NCBI GenBank assembly: GCA_022432975.1
Contig: CM039505.1
Location: 47,350,544 to 47,414,543, forward strand
Reading direction: 5' to 3'
Origin: Begonia masoniana
Lineage: Eukaryota > Streptophyta > Magnoliopsida > Cucurbitales > Begoniaceae
Length of the DNA: 64,000 nt
Each line of letters starts with the position of its first letter. Position 1 is the stretch's first letter. The notes beneath the pieces are model-generated. The model did no database searches and was not told the origin of the DNA. It saw only the letters and a list, made by a program, of their open reading frames with translations. This document shows positions 1 through 10,214 of this stretch, piece after piece. The position numbers and the translations under genes are program-made.

Positions 1-1512
1 TTGGGACCATAGTCCCATCTAGAATACGTGTAGCAAGAGACTCTAAGAAAACAAGTCATTTTATCATTTCACGTTCGTTAGTCAATCAGGTTTCCAGTAT
101 TCATTGTTTTCATAGACCTCGGTATTCATAACCTTACTAATGTGATAAAAGTAATAACCAGGAGTTGAAATCGCCTTTCTAGCCTCTCACTGACAACCTG
201 GACACCTTCCAACAACCAGCTTTAAACATCCTCATTAGACTTGAAATCCTCACCTGGTAATTCTTCACCTACATCATAAGATTTAAACTATAAGCCTAAT
301 GCTTAGTAAGGAGTGCAATGCTAACATGTATATATGAATGCACAAATCAAAGAAACATATGTTCATGATCTTTTCGTGTTCTTGTTCTTGTACATGTTCA
401 TCGTTTTCATCATATGGATTAAGGGAGGATTTATGCCGAAAAGGGGGTTGACAGTGAGAGTGTACATAGTCCCTTGGGGGTCGTATTCATGGTCCTTCTT
501 TTGGACAGTGACATACGCCAAACTGCCCCCAACCCTCTCTTAATCCTTATTGCATGGTTTCATATTCATATCTTGTTCGTAGAAGAAATAATGTACTTAA
601 AATATTTTCATATGCTTGAGAAATATTCATAATGCATGAGCATGAGTAATCTTAAATTCATCAGCCTACTGAACTAGCCATTCATTCATCAAGGATTCGT
701 AACATCAACTCAAGTATCATAACTAGACAGACAATAGCACATAAAATCTTTAAACTCATAGACAACTTCTATCTAGTACCCTTGTGATGTAGGGTCTTAA
801 TGGCCGAGAACCTTACTCACTCACTTACCTGGTTTCCTTAGCAACTTGAGCACTTCTCTTCAAACTTCTTCACCTAGAAACATTTCACATTACAGTGTTA
901 AATCAAAATCCTAACTAAAAGTCATCCTAGTATCTAATATAAATCTTTCTAGTCGAGCGCCTAGTGTGTACAGATTAAAACTTCCAGAACCTAAATAACC
1001 AGATTAAATCTAACAACTAAACATAGTCTGTTATCTTAATGTCCAGAATCGAATCGGAAATGCCATTACTAAACACGGATCAAGATTGTCACTACCATTA
1101 CCCTGTTAGTGAAGAATCTGAAACCTCAAGTTCTAGCTGAAGACAAAGTTCTAAGTAACTATCCAGTAACTACATTGTCTAAGTCTTACCTAGAGCGTAG
1201 ATTGTCGAAGTGGAAGCTGAAAAACTGGTCGCCGGAGAAGGAATAGCTGACAGAGAGGGAGCTCTAGAATGAAGGGAATCGCCGAGAGAGGAAATGTCGG
1301 CTACAGTGAGGTTTTAATGAGGTTTAAGAATTCCCATAACCTATTTATACCAATAAAATCCACCTTAATTACAAACTTGCCACCCAACTTAGTTTCACTC
1401 AACTTGTAATAAATAAGTCTTGGCATTAAATTTAAAATCATAAAGGTCAATAAAAAAAGTGACAATTAAAATGGTTAAGAAAATCACCTGGCCGAAATTG
1501 TCGGGTGTTACA
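1..1512 (-). mobile_element. Tekay/Del-like LTR, minus strand, truncated by window edge
   Basis: Read on the minus strand the segment starts at 1512 with TGTAACACCCGA, the usual beginning of plant Ty3 chromovirus LTRs. It also shares a splice-donor-like stretch (aaaccaggtaagt, then ctacatcaca, near 785-835) with the LTRs at 28881 and 62997. There is no purine tract just right of 1512, so the internal region does not lie on that side. It is therefore a 5' LTR whose body lies left of the window, or a solo LTR. Its sequence differs from Element E, so it is a separate subfamily. No coding sequence is seen in it. Confidence 0.65.
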
Positions 1513-1955
1513 TACTCATAGTTTATTCGACCCGCGAGCAGCAACCAAATGTGGCCGGTAGTGGTAGATGTGAAGGAACTCATCCCGCCAAGAAGATATC
1601 GCCAACTTGGTACGCCGAAGAAGACAAGAGTGCGAGATGTCGACGAGCCGTCAAGTTCGACAATAAGTAGGCAGAACTCAAAGATGACGTGCAATATATG
1701 TGAGTAGAAGGGGCACAATAGTCGCTCTTGTCCTCACCGGGGATCCACTTCAGGTGCTGCTTCTCAAGACATGTTTATGAGTTTCAACACATTTGACAGG
1801 ACGCAGGTACAGTTCAACACATTTCCCTTGTTAATACAGTCATTTTTTTTAATATAGTTTCCATTTTGTGTAGGAATGGAGGACACGCGTCCGAGATAAC
1901 AATTATTGACTGTGGTAATTTCAGTCCTAGGTCCATTATTTCAATTTTATTAGAC
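1513..1955. other. Unassigned intergenic stretch
   Basis: Positions 1513-1735 are GC-moderate with an open minus-strand frame that I do not recognise. After 1800 the sequence is AT-rich spacer. It lies between an LTR and a fold-back repeat and may be element debris. No gene is supported. Confidence 0.4.
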
Positions 1956-2439
1956 TAACCTAAAATAATTTTTTTTATTTATTAAAAAAAATTACAATTT
2001 GAAATATCTTCAGGATGTAATTTGTTATATCGACTTCATTGGCCCAGAAGGACATTGCAAAGCTTAATGCGTACAAGACAGATTTGAGTGCTCAAGATAT
2101 TTCAAATTGTAATTTTTTTTTTCGGGATGTAATTTGTTATATCGGCTTCATCGGATCAGAAGGACATCACAAAGCTTAATACTTGCAATGAGGGTTTAAG
2201 TACAGTTCAACTCAAACCTGTCTTGCAAGCATTAAGCTTTGCGATGTCCTTCTGGTTCGATGAAGCCGATATAAAAATTACATCTCGAAAAAATAATAAT
2301 TACAATTTGAAACATCTTGAGCACTCAAACCTGCATTGCACGCATTAAGCTTTGCGATGTCCTTCTGGACCAATGAAGCTGATATAACAAATTACATCCC
2401 GAAGATATTTCAAATTGTAATTTTTTTTGTTTAGGTTAA
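1956..2439. repeat. Long fold-back (inverted repeat), MITE-like
   Basis: The segment is a near-palindrome centred at about 2207. The left side opens with taacctaaa then aaattacaatttgaaatatctt (1984-2010); the right side closes with the reverse complement (2401-2438). Each arm carries two related units sharing ggatgtaatttgttatatcg and agaaggacat..caaagctt (left near 2020-2065 and 2130-2180; right near 2235-2285 and 2345-2400). The first unit (about 1988-2120) is itself flanked by a roughly 20-bp terminal inverted repeat. It looks like a compound fold-back element without coding capacity, just downstream of the PTP gene on the minus strand. Confidence 0.7.
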
Positions 2440-2538
2440 GAATACTTATCTATTAAATGTTATTCAAATTAGAATTATTTATTTTTTTCAGTTTTTTAAA
2501 CAAAAAAAATTAAAAAAATAGACAGAGTTTCATTTGTT

Positions 2539-3993
2539 TTATGACTCCTCCATAGGTATCTTCAAAAAATTCCTGCAAATTCAAATCACAAATATAGAAC
2601 GAACAACCAGATTTCAGTACGTATAATAAACATCAAGACATATAATGAAAAGTAAATTACATCTAAATATAAAAATACGTTAATTACTTTAATTCAATTT
2701 AATGTACAAGGTAAAGAGTACAATAAAATAAATATACAACATAAACTAAACTACGGTAAGGGTGGGACATCGTCGCCTTCGCCGCCGCCGCCGCCACCTG
2801 CACGCCAACACGCGAATGAGTCTTCGAGCCGTATTTAGGACAATCTCATCAATTTTTGTCTTTATTGGATGATGTCCCACCTCTGATCTCACCTGTCTAG
2901 CATCATGTCCAACCTCTGCCTCATCTTGACAAGATAGTTACCTATAATGTCAAACCTCTGCTCCCGCATGCTAGCCTTGTAGGGATACAATGGCGGCGCA
3001 GTGGCGTCCTCGGTGTAGAGGGCTTCCTCGATGGCAGGGGCGGGAGCGGGGGCGTCCTTCATCGGAACATCCCGAGATATGGAGGCTCCAGGAATGTCTC
3101 TTGGTCATCCAAGACCCGTCGACTTCGACTATGCTCATCTGAATCAAATGAGTTCTGTAAAATACATTGACAGATCTGTGCGCTCGCATCTGCTCTCCGA
3201 CAGGAGGCTGAATCTGAGCTCGCTCAAGGATCTTCCAAATTAAGGTCCAGTACGGCAAATTCTTGTTTTTGGTTCGTCCGATCTCTTCCATGTGACCTAT
3301 GATCATATATCTCATGTCGAACATCTGGCCAGTGTAAAACTTCTCTATCACATAAAAATCCATCAAGCTGACGAGATCTCTATGTCCATCCCTCGTAAGG
3401 ATGGGGTGGCTGATTAGGTTGTGAAGACCCCGAGGTTTGACATTTAAATCCTTCGATCTCGGCTTCACGAACCCGGTAATCTCTGAATTGCAGTGGATTT
3501 GCCGAATGAACCACTGTCCCCCTTCTGTTCTGGCAATCTCACACTGTTTGGAAACGTGATAATATTGTTCGGCATCGTCTACGTCAAATCCGAGCAGTTC
3601 ACTAACAACAACTGCATATACGACGTGTCTGTACCGAAAATGCACTTCTTCAAGTGACCCATCACCTCGGTACTACGCATGTTCACATAAAACAGGCGAA
3701 CAACTTTGTCGCAGCTCTCGACCCGCATATTGTACATCCTTTGCAAAGAGATGTTGTTAAATATCTTTTGGATCCCCAAACACTTCCAATCGCTAAAGTT
3801 GGCAGTCTTCTCGTAAAAGATTGAGCGGATTCCCGTATCTTGCTCGTACTTCTCCTTAGCCGCCCAGAATCGAAACTCCATCGAAAAATAACCGGGAGGC
3901 GGTTGCGGCTCTTTATTATGGCGCCCGGTTTGATGGGCCACCTTGTAAATTCTACCGATGAACTTTTCGACCTGTAAACGTTCTAGAGGGCAT
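2539..3993 (-). pseudogene. Putative plant transposon protein (env-like ORF family), copy 1
   Basis: Minus-strand coding remnant of the family usually annotated 'putative plant transposon protein', the same domain found in the third ORF of Athila and Sirevirus elements. Visible landmarks are VVRLFYVNMR, VSELLGF, LMDFYVIEKFYTG and IGHMEEIGRT. The likely start is an ATG at 3993 (MPSRTF, resembling MPPKRSR of the Athila copy). There is an early in-frame stop, and the frame shifts near 3600-3640. The acidic/proline end DDVPP is followed by a candidate GT-AG intron (2754-2573) and a short last exon ending in EES-stop at 2539, matching the copy at 61512. Molecular function is unknown. It is not a host gene as far as I can tell. 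Confidence 0.65.
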
Positions 3994-4299
3994 TTTTGAG
4001 ATTTTGGATGTTTTTGGATTTTTGAATTTTCAGGTTTTTTTTTTTAATTTTTGGCGAAATCACAACACATATTTGAGAATTTTCAGCACAAAAAAACCCA
4101 AATATGGCAAAATCTGGTATTTTTTCGGATTTGGCTCGATTTTGAGATTTTCTCAATGAAAACAATAGGTTTTGGAAGATTTCGGCAAATGAGGGTCGGA
4201 TCTGGTGATTTCGGCGGCACAACGGTGAGATCTAGGGATTTGGCCGAGAGAAAAGTCAGATTTCGGATGAAAAATCGTCAAAATGAGGGTCGGTCGACG

Positions 4300-4580
4300 T
4301 CATACAAACGCATAATGGTTTGCCGTGTGAGGGTGAACATCCCCCGCTTGCGTGAGAACAGTTTGCCGTTCTCCATATGCGGCAAACCGTGTTAACAACA
4401 TTAATAGAACGGTTTGCCTTGTGAGGAACACGGCAAACCGTTCTCATCAAGGAGGCATTTCTTAAGGTGAAGATCCCCGGTGCACGTGCACGCGCACGCG
4501 GGAGATTTTCACCCTCAGAAATACCCCTTCGTGAGAACGGTTTGTCGTTCTCCGCACGCGACAAACTGTTTTCTTTTAAA
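4300..4580. repeat. Palindromic GAGAAC/GTTCTC repeats upstream of PTP copy 1
   Basis: Several imperfect units contain gagaac(a/g)gtttg..gttctc and gcggcaaaccg (about 4347-4393, 4407-4446, 4530-4573). Each can fold on itself because gagaac pairs with gttctc. A CpG-rich tract with gtgcacgtgcacgcgcacgcg lies at about 4480-4502. The block sits 5' of the minus-strand PTP gene, as the longer array at 60820 sits 5' of the other copy. Confidence 0.55.
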
Positions 4581-4599
4581 AAACTCCTTGCAAAACCAT

Positions 4600-4759
4600 T
4601 TTTTGTCCATTTTCAATACTTTTAACCATTTTTTAGACGAAAAATTAGTTTGATCCATTTTTTAACATAATCAATTGTTTGATCTATTTTTTGGATTTTG
4701 CCCCTAATAATATAGGTAATTTATTATTTATATTTGATTATAAATACTATTACATTATC
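4600..4759. other. AT-rich spacer before the FERONIA promoter
   Basis: Low-complexity AT-rich sequence with several ccattttt(t)- and tttgatc-type motifs. Its style resembles the outer edge of the second PTP copy near 60720-60810, so it may be the end of that repeat. No gene is seen. Confidence 0.4.
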
Positions 4760-4780
4760 AATATATATATATATATAAAA
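4760..4780 (+). promoter_or_regulatory. Possible TATA region of the FERONIA gene
   Basis: A TA dinucleotide run ends in tataaaa (4774-4780), about 925 bases before the start codon. It precedes a CT-rich stretch (about 5085-5185) of the kind common in plant 5' leaders. The distance fits a long leader with an intron. The transcription start is not visible in sequence, so this is only a candidate. Confidence 0.3.
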
Positions 4781-4789
4781 ATTATAGTG

Positions 4790-5703
4790 CTAGTGAGAGG
4801 TCTTTCCCCACGTAAAAGAGGAGTTGGGCTTTTGTAATCACACTGGATTCCAACCCCCATACAACTCAGCATAGCCATCCAAAGTCAGATCTTCCAAAAC
4901 GCGTCTTTCTCTCTCCTGTCTCTACCATCTCACCTAGGACCAAGTTCCAAACCACCGAGCTTCAGCTGGTAAAAATGGCTGAAGCTAGCAGTAACTAGTA
5001 GAGCTGTGAGGTTGACTATAAAGACGTGCTGATGGTCTTCTTTTCCTTTTCTGCTCATAATTAATTCCCCAACCCTTTTCAACTACTCTCCCGTTCTGCC
5101 CATTTCTCCATTCTCTCAGGTCCTTCTCTCTCCGGTTCGAGCTCGCCCAATCTCTCTGCAACTCCTTCCTTCCGTCCTCCCCCAGGTAAACTTAGTTTTT
5201 CCCTCTGTGCCTTTATCTTTCTTTGAGTTCTTACCGGTGCTCTGAAAATGGCGTGAAAATGGCTTTGCTCTCTTCTTCACTCCTCTGTTGATGTGTCTAA
5301 CATTTTTCTCCGATCTTCTTCTCCCATTCTACCTCCCAATTTTGGCTACCGTGGGTGATTCTTCTTCCCGGATCTGAAACTTTTTCTTTCGATCTTACTT
5401 TTTTATTGGGTTCCTGTTTTCGTTTTTTGCTGTATTCCGTTACTTTTTTTTTTTTTTCTGTGTTTCGTTGTTGGTTTATCTTAAGGGCTTCAACCACATA
5501 GATCTCGACCTACAATTGTTCTTGAGTTCATTAGAGGCCAGATATCTGTTCTTAATTCTTCTCTCTGTGTTTCTGGTTCGATTTCCGGTGAGGTAATTTT
5601 CACATCTTGACACTTTACATTTGAAAATTCAAAACCGCCCTCTCCACTCCACGTAATCGTCGTGGTGGAGAAACTAAGAAAAGAAAACTACGATTCTGAG
5701 TCC
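4790..5703 (+). other. FERONIA 5' leader with probable leader intron
   Basis: CT-rich, start-codon-poor leader. A good splice donor (CAG then GTAAAC) is at 5185-5186, followed by a T-rich tract to about 5500 typical of plant introns. The acceptor is not clear; candidate AG sites lie at 5515, 5540 and closer to the ATG. FERONIA genes of other plants commonly carry a leader intron, which supports the reading. Spliced leader boundaries are inference. Confidence 0.4.
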
Positions 5704-8385
5704 ATGGAGATCCCTTTTAAGTTTCATCCCGTGTCAGTTCCGATTTTCCTTTACTTCCTCTGCACCATTCATGCGATTTTGGCTGCTGATTATGTGCCTT
5801 CTGATAAGATCTTGATAAACTGTGGGGGGCCTCCCCAGGCTAACGATCCTTACGGCCGGGCATGGGTCACCGATATTGGGTCGGAATTTGCCTCGCCGGT
5901 CGGAAACTCCGTAGCATCTAAAGCTACCATCCAAGACCCTTCAGTTTCCGAAGTTCCATTCATGACTGCTCGTGTTTTCCGCTCTAACTTTACCTATAGT
6001 TTTCCCGTCGGAGTCGGTCGGCTGTTTGTCCGCCTCTACTTTTACCCTACTTCTTACGAAGGGCTCAACGCATCTGACGCTCTTTTCACCGTCACGGCCA
6101 ACTCCTATACTCTTCTCAAGAATTTCAGTGCTCTTCAGACGGCACGGGCGTTGAATTTTGCATATATTATGAAAGAATACTCCATTAATGTTCAAGATAA
6201 GACTTTGAACATTACCTTCACTCCATCTTCCACTGGTTCCAATGTGTATGCTTTCATTAACGGGATTGAGATCGTGTCTATGCCGGATATTTACAGTGCT
6301 ACAGATGGAACAACCATGATTGTGGGTCAAAATTCTCCATTTGATATTGATAACACAACAGCCCTGGAGAATGTTTATCGGTTGAACGTGGGAGGGAGCA
6401 ATATCTTGCCTCCAGCAGATACTGGTCTTTTCAGGATTTGGGTTGATGATACAGCTTACATCTTCTCTGCAGCTCTTGGGGTAACCTTGGCAGCTGAATC
6501 AAACTTCACCATTAAATACCCATCAAACATGCCTACTTACACAGCACCTCTCGATGTTTATGCCACTGCAAGATCAATGGGTCCGACCACTGCTGTCAAC
6601 ACGAACTTCAATATGACTTGGGTTTTTGCGATTGATTCCGGATTTTCTTATCTTGTTAGGCTTCATTTCTGTGAGATTACAGACATTATAAATAAGATTA
6701 ATCAAAGAGTGTTTCAGATCTTTCTTAACAATCAGACTGCTACTTCTGAGGCAGATGTAATTGCCTGGGCTGGAGGAAATGGGGTTCCTGTGTATAAGGA
6801 TTATGTTGTGCTTGTTCCAACTGGGAGTCCAAGGCAGGATCTGTGGCTTGATCTCCATCCAAACACAGGTACTTCCTCCCAATATTACGACACCATCTTG
6901 AATGGTGTGGAGATATTCAAAATTAACAATACAAATGGCAATCTAGGAGGTACAAATCCCATACCAGAGGTACAAGACATAATCGAACCGCCAACAGACG
7001 TATCATCGTCCAATCACGGGAAATTGGGGAATCGTACGGCTATCATTGCCGGGAGCGTTAGTGGTGGAGTTGTTTTAGCACTTATCGTTGGTTTTTTTGT
7101 CGTTAGTGCTTCCCGTCGACGGAAGCTTGCGAAGGAATCAAGTGCAAGTGAAGGGCCATCTGGGTGGCTTCCTCTTTCGCTCTACGGGAATTCACACTCT
7201 GCAGGCTCTGCAAAGACAAACACTACCAGAAGTTATGCATCGTCCCTCCCGTCAAACCTTTGTCGGCACTTCTCATTCACCGAAATCAAGGCTGCCACCA
7301 AGAACTTCGACGAATCCTTACTTCTCGGAGTGGGAGGATTTGGTAAGGTTTACAAGGGAGAAATCGATGGAGGTACAACTAAAGTTGCCATTAAGCGGGG
7401 AAATCCACTCTCCGAGCAAGGTGTTCATGAGTTCCAAACTGAAATCGAAATGCTTTCGAAGCTTCGCCATCGCCACCTTGTTTCGCTGATTGGCTATTGT
7501 GAGGAAAACTGTGAGATGATCCTTGTCTATGATTACATGGCCCACGGAACTCTTCGTGAGCATCTGTACAAGACCCAAAAGCCGCCACTGCCGTGGAAGC
7601 AGAGGCTTGAGATATGTATTGGAGCTGCTCGAGGTTTGCATTATCTCCACACTGGCGCTAAGCATACGATTATTCATCGAGATGTAAAAACAACCAACAT
7701 TCTGTTGGACGAGAAGTGGGTGGCCAAGGTTTCAGATTTTGGATTGTCAAAAACGGGTCCCACATTGGACAACACACATGTCAGCACTGTCGTAAAGGGT
7801 AGTTTCGGGTACTTGGATCCAGAATACTTCAGGCGACAACAGCTCACGGACAAATCCGATGTTTACTCATTCGGAGTTGTTCTTTTCGAGATTTTGTGTG
7901 CTCGTCCGGCACTAAATCCGAGTCTTCCAAAGGAGCAAGTCAGTTTGGCTGAGTGGGCTGCACACTGCCACAACAAAGGTATTCTCGAGCAGATGATTGA
8001 CCCTCTCCTGAAAGGGAAGATTGCGCAAGAATGTTTCAAGAAAGTCGCAGAGACTGCAATGAAATGCGTGGCTGACCAAGGCATCGACAGGCCGTCGATG
8101 GGCGATGTGTTATGGAACCTAGAGTTTGCCTTGCAGTTGCAGGAGAGTGCGGAAGAGAGTGGCAAGGTTCTCAGCGGGGTGGCAGCAGAGGAGGATCAGT
8201 CGTTCGACGTAGAAACTAAAGGGAAGAAGGATCCAAATATTTTTCCTGAGTTCGAAGGCAATGTAATGGACTCCAGCAGTGGCATAAGCATGAGCATAGG
8301 CGGCCGTAGCCTGGCCAGCGAAGATTCCGACGGGTTGACCCCAAGCGCGGTTTTCTCACAGATAATGAACCCGAAAGGGCGCTGA
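5704..8385 (+). CDS. FER: FERONIA-type receptor-like kinase (CrRLK1L family)
   Basis: Intact single-exon gene of 893 residues; Arabidopsis FERONIA has 895. FERONIA is a plasma-membrane receptor for RALF peptides that acts with LLG co-receptors and senses cell-wall pectin, controlling growth, fertilisation and immunity. Domains seen: signal peptide (about 1-27, ending ILAA before DYVPSDKI); tandem malectin-like ectodomain (about 30-420) with many N-x-S/T sites; transmembrane helix (about 444-468) followed by RRRK; juxtamembrane SGWLPLSLYGNSHSAGSAKT; kinase domain (about 535-810) with GVGGFGKVY loop, catalytic Lys564 in VAIKR, HRDVKTTN (Asp660) and DFG (Asp678). The C-terminus ends SGISMSIGGRSLASEDSDG..NPKGR, characteristic of FERONIA. 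I start at ATG 5704 because it directly precedes the signal peptide; an upstream GTG in frame is not a plant start. No disabling changes are seen. It is the only host gene here. Confidence 0.95.
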   Translation: MEIPFKFHPVSVPIFLYFLCTIHAILAADYVPSDKILINCGGPPQANDPYGRAWVTDIGSEFASPVGNSVASKATIQDPSVSEVPFMTARVFRSNFTYSFPVGVGRLFVRLYFYPTSYEGLNASDALFTVTANSYTLLKNFSALQTARALNFAYIMKEYSINVQDKTLNITFTPSSTGSNVYAFINGIEIVSMPDIYSATDGTTMIVGQNSPFDIDNTTALENVYRLNVGGSNILPPADTGLFRIWVDDTAYIFSAALGVTLAAESNFTIKYPSNMPTYTAPLDVYATARSMGPTTAVNTNFNMTWVFAIDSGFSYLVRLHFCEITDIINKINQRVFQIFLNNQTATSEADVIAWAGGNGVPVYKDYVVLVPTGSPRQDLWLDLHPNTGTSSQYYDTILNGVEIFKINNTNGNLGGTNPIPEVQDIIEPPTDVSSSNHGKLGNRTAIIAGSVSGGVVLALIVGFFVVSASRRRKLAKESSASEGPSGWLPLSLYGNSHSAGSAKTNTTRSYASSLPSNLCRHFSFTEIKAATKNFDESLLLGVGGFGKVYKGEIDGGTTKVAIKRGNPLSEQGVHEFQTEIEMLSKLRHRHLVSLIGYCEENCEMILVYDYMAHGTLREHLYKTQKPPLPWKQRLEICIGAARGLHYLHTGAKHTIIHRDVKTTNILLDEKWVAKVSDFGLSKTGPTLDNTHVSTVVKGSFGYLDPEYFRRQQLTDKSDVYSFGVVLFEILCARPALNPSLPKEQVSLAEWAAHCHNKGILEQMIDPLLKGKIAQECFKKVAETAMKCVADQGIDRPSMGDVLWNLEFALQLQESAEESGKVLSGVAAEEDQSFDVETKGKKDPNIFPEFEGNVMDSSSGISMSIGGRSLASEDSDGLTPSAVFSQIMNPKGR

Positions 8386-8593
8386 GGTTGAAGATGGCTT
8401 TCTGCAGGTACAAAAACAGCCATGCATTTTACATTCAGTTGTTGCTTTCTTCTTGCGTTTGCCCCATTCGACAACAACACTATGTTCTGTTTTTTTATGA
8501 TCTTTGGAGATGGATTCATATTACCTTATTTGTGAATCAAATTTGTAAGCTATATATATGTTGTACAACTAAGTACTACTAGGGAGGTGAAGA

Positions 8594-8599
8594 AATAAA
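8594..8599 (+). terminator. Polyadenylation signal of the FERONIA gene
   Basis: AATAAA occurs about 210 bases after the stop codon, followed by a TG/T-rich stretch. A T-rich upstream element with ttgta repeats lies at about 8530-8560. Its position suits a plant 3' UTR. Confidence 0.5.
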
Positions 8600-8639
8600 T
8601 ATTGTTTGTTGTTTAATTGGGTTTGGATGAGAATATAAC

Positions 8640-10206
8640 TTGGAATTTTGGACCGCGTAGTTTGACAGCAACCCCCTGCCCACTCGGCCCGACACTGTCT
8701 TGAGTCAAGCTCAAGCTCAGGGCATTTGGGCACGCCAACTAGCCGATTTGTAGGCTCAGGCAGTCAGACCCACTCCCAGGGACACCCCCCCAACCAATGA
8801 CCTATCCACCAGCCCTATCTTCTCTTATTTTGCATTCTATTTTATTGTTCATTATTTACTGCGAGCGGTTTGTCTTGTGAAACATGTGCGTGCATTTTGA
8901 TCAACAAAACAACATTAAAAGGAACACATTAATTTGTAACGAGTCCCAAAAATCTCGGCTCAAACCCGTCAAATTAGAAGAAAAGAAGTGTGCAGCGAAT
9001 AGAAATGGAGTAATGTTCACAAATTAGTAAATGAATTAGCCAAGACAATATTTAAGGGAGTTGATTAACAGTATCAATTTGCATTTTGCAAATTATTCAG
9101 CTTCAGAAATCATTGGCATTACCACCCCATCTTCAACTGTGTTATGTTATGAAGAGATTTACAAAGGTTATGAAGATCATACATTAATGCATGTAACGTA
9201 GAGAAAAGGTACAAGTTTGAAGTTACATTTTATTGTCATTTTAGGAAGATCGTTCATTAATGCATGTAATTCGTGGAGTTTCACTCATAAAATAAAAAGA
9301 AAATGAATTTGATATCACGTATGATACAATTGGTGACTTGTGTCATACGTAGAGAAATTTCATTTGTTTAGCGACGAGATTGGTTTCAAAAGCAAATTTA
9401 GAGAATAAAATCTCAAGAACTCATAAAATTGTAGTATTCAAATTCATGTCTTCAAAACTCATAACGAGTTTTTGAATAAAGTTTCTGTTAGATTTGTTGT
9501 GACTTAAATTTTAATTGGATCAGTCCGGTTCAACTTACGTTAGAAATCTCGTTATGATTATGATTAAAATTATAGTTTAATATATAAATATATGATTGAA
9601 TCGCAAAACTTATTGTATATTGAATTCTGATTAGTGAATTTATCTCCGTATTTTTTTACCCAAAAGGCTTTTCCAGGTAAATTTTAGTATCCTTATTGTC
9701 CGCGCTTTTCTTTTTCCGATTCGTGTTCCATTGTCAACCGTTTCAAACTTTATAATAAGAAAACGATTACTGAAACAATTGATTACTAGAAATAAATCAA
9801 TCGTTACTTATGTCTTTAATGAGCAACAGGTCATTAATGGCACAAATTCCTCATAATTGTAAAAACAGCTACATAGTTTAAAATTTAGTTTTTGTAGTCT
9901 TAATTTTCTGATTAAGATCTTCCAACTTTCAATTTTATTAAAATAATTAACTAAATTGAAAATAACTACATAGATGTCAATCATTTTATTACAATTAATT
10001 ATTTTAACTCAAATAAATAACATTTTATGTTTTTTTTTTGGGTTAAATTTGATAATGAAAATAAATTAGAGGACTATTTAAAAATAAAAGGAAACACTGA
10101 AAACTTTGATGAGAAAAATTATAATGCTTAAATTGAAACGACGTCTAAATTAGAAGGATTGAACTCTTATTTTACTCTTAATACATTTATTAGACTAGAC
10201 AATCCT
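8640..10206. other. Intergenic DNA without recognisable gene
   Basis: AT-rich, stop-rich in all frames. The only structure noticed is a short direct repeat around cattaatgcatgtaa (about 9182-9198 and 9256-9271). No coding, RNA gene or element end is supported. Confidence 0.5.
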
Positions 10207-10214
10207 ATTAAAAC

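Noticed and set aside
1395..1718. Minus-strand 107-codon frame spanning the LTR edge
   Set aside because: It crosses the LTR boundary at 1512 and has no recognisable motif.
5662..5703. In-frame N-terminal extension of the FERONIA frame (starts GTG)
   Set aside because: GTG is not a normal plant start codon. The ATG at 5704 directly precedes a signal peptide and gives the family's usual length.
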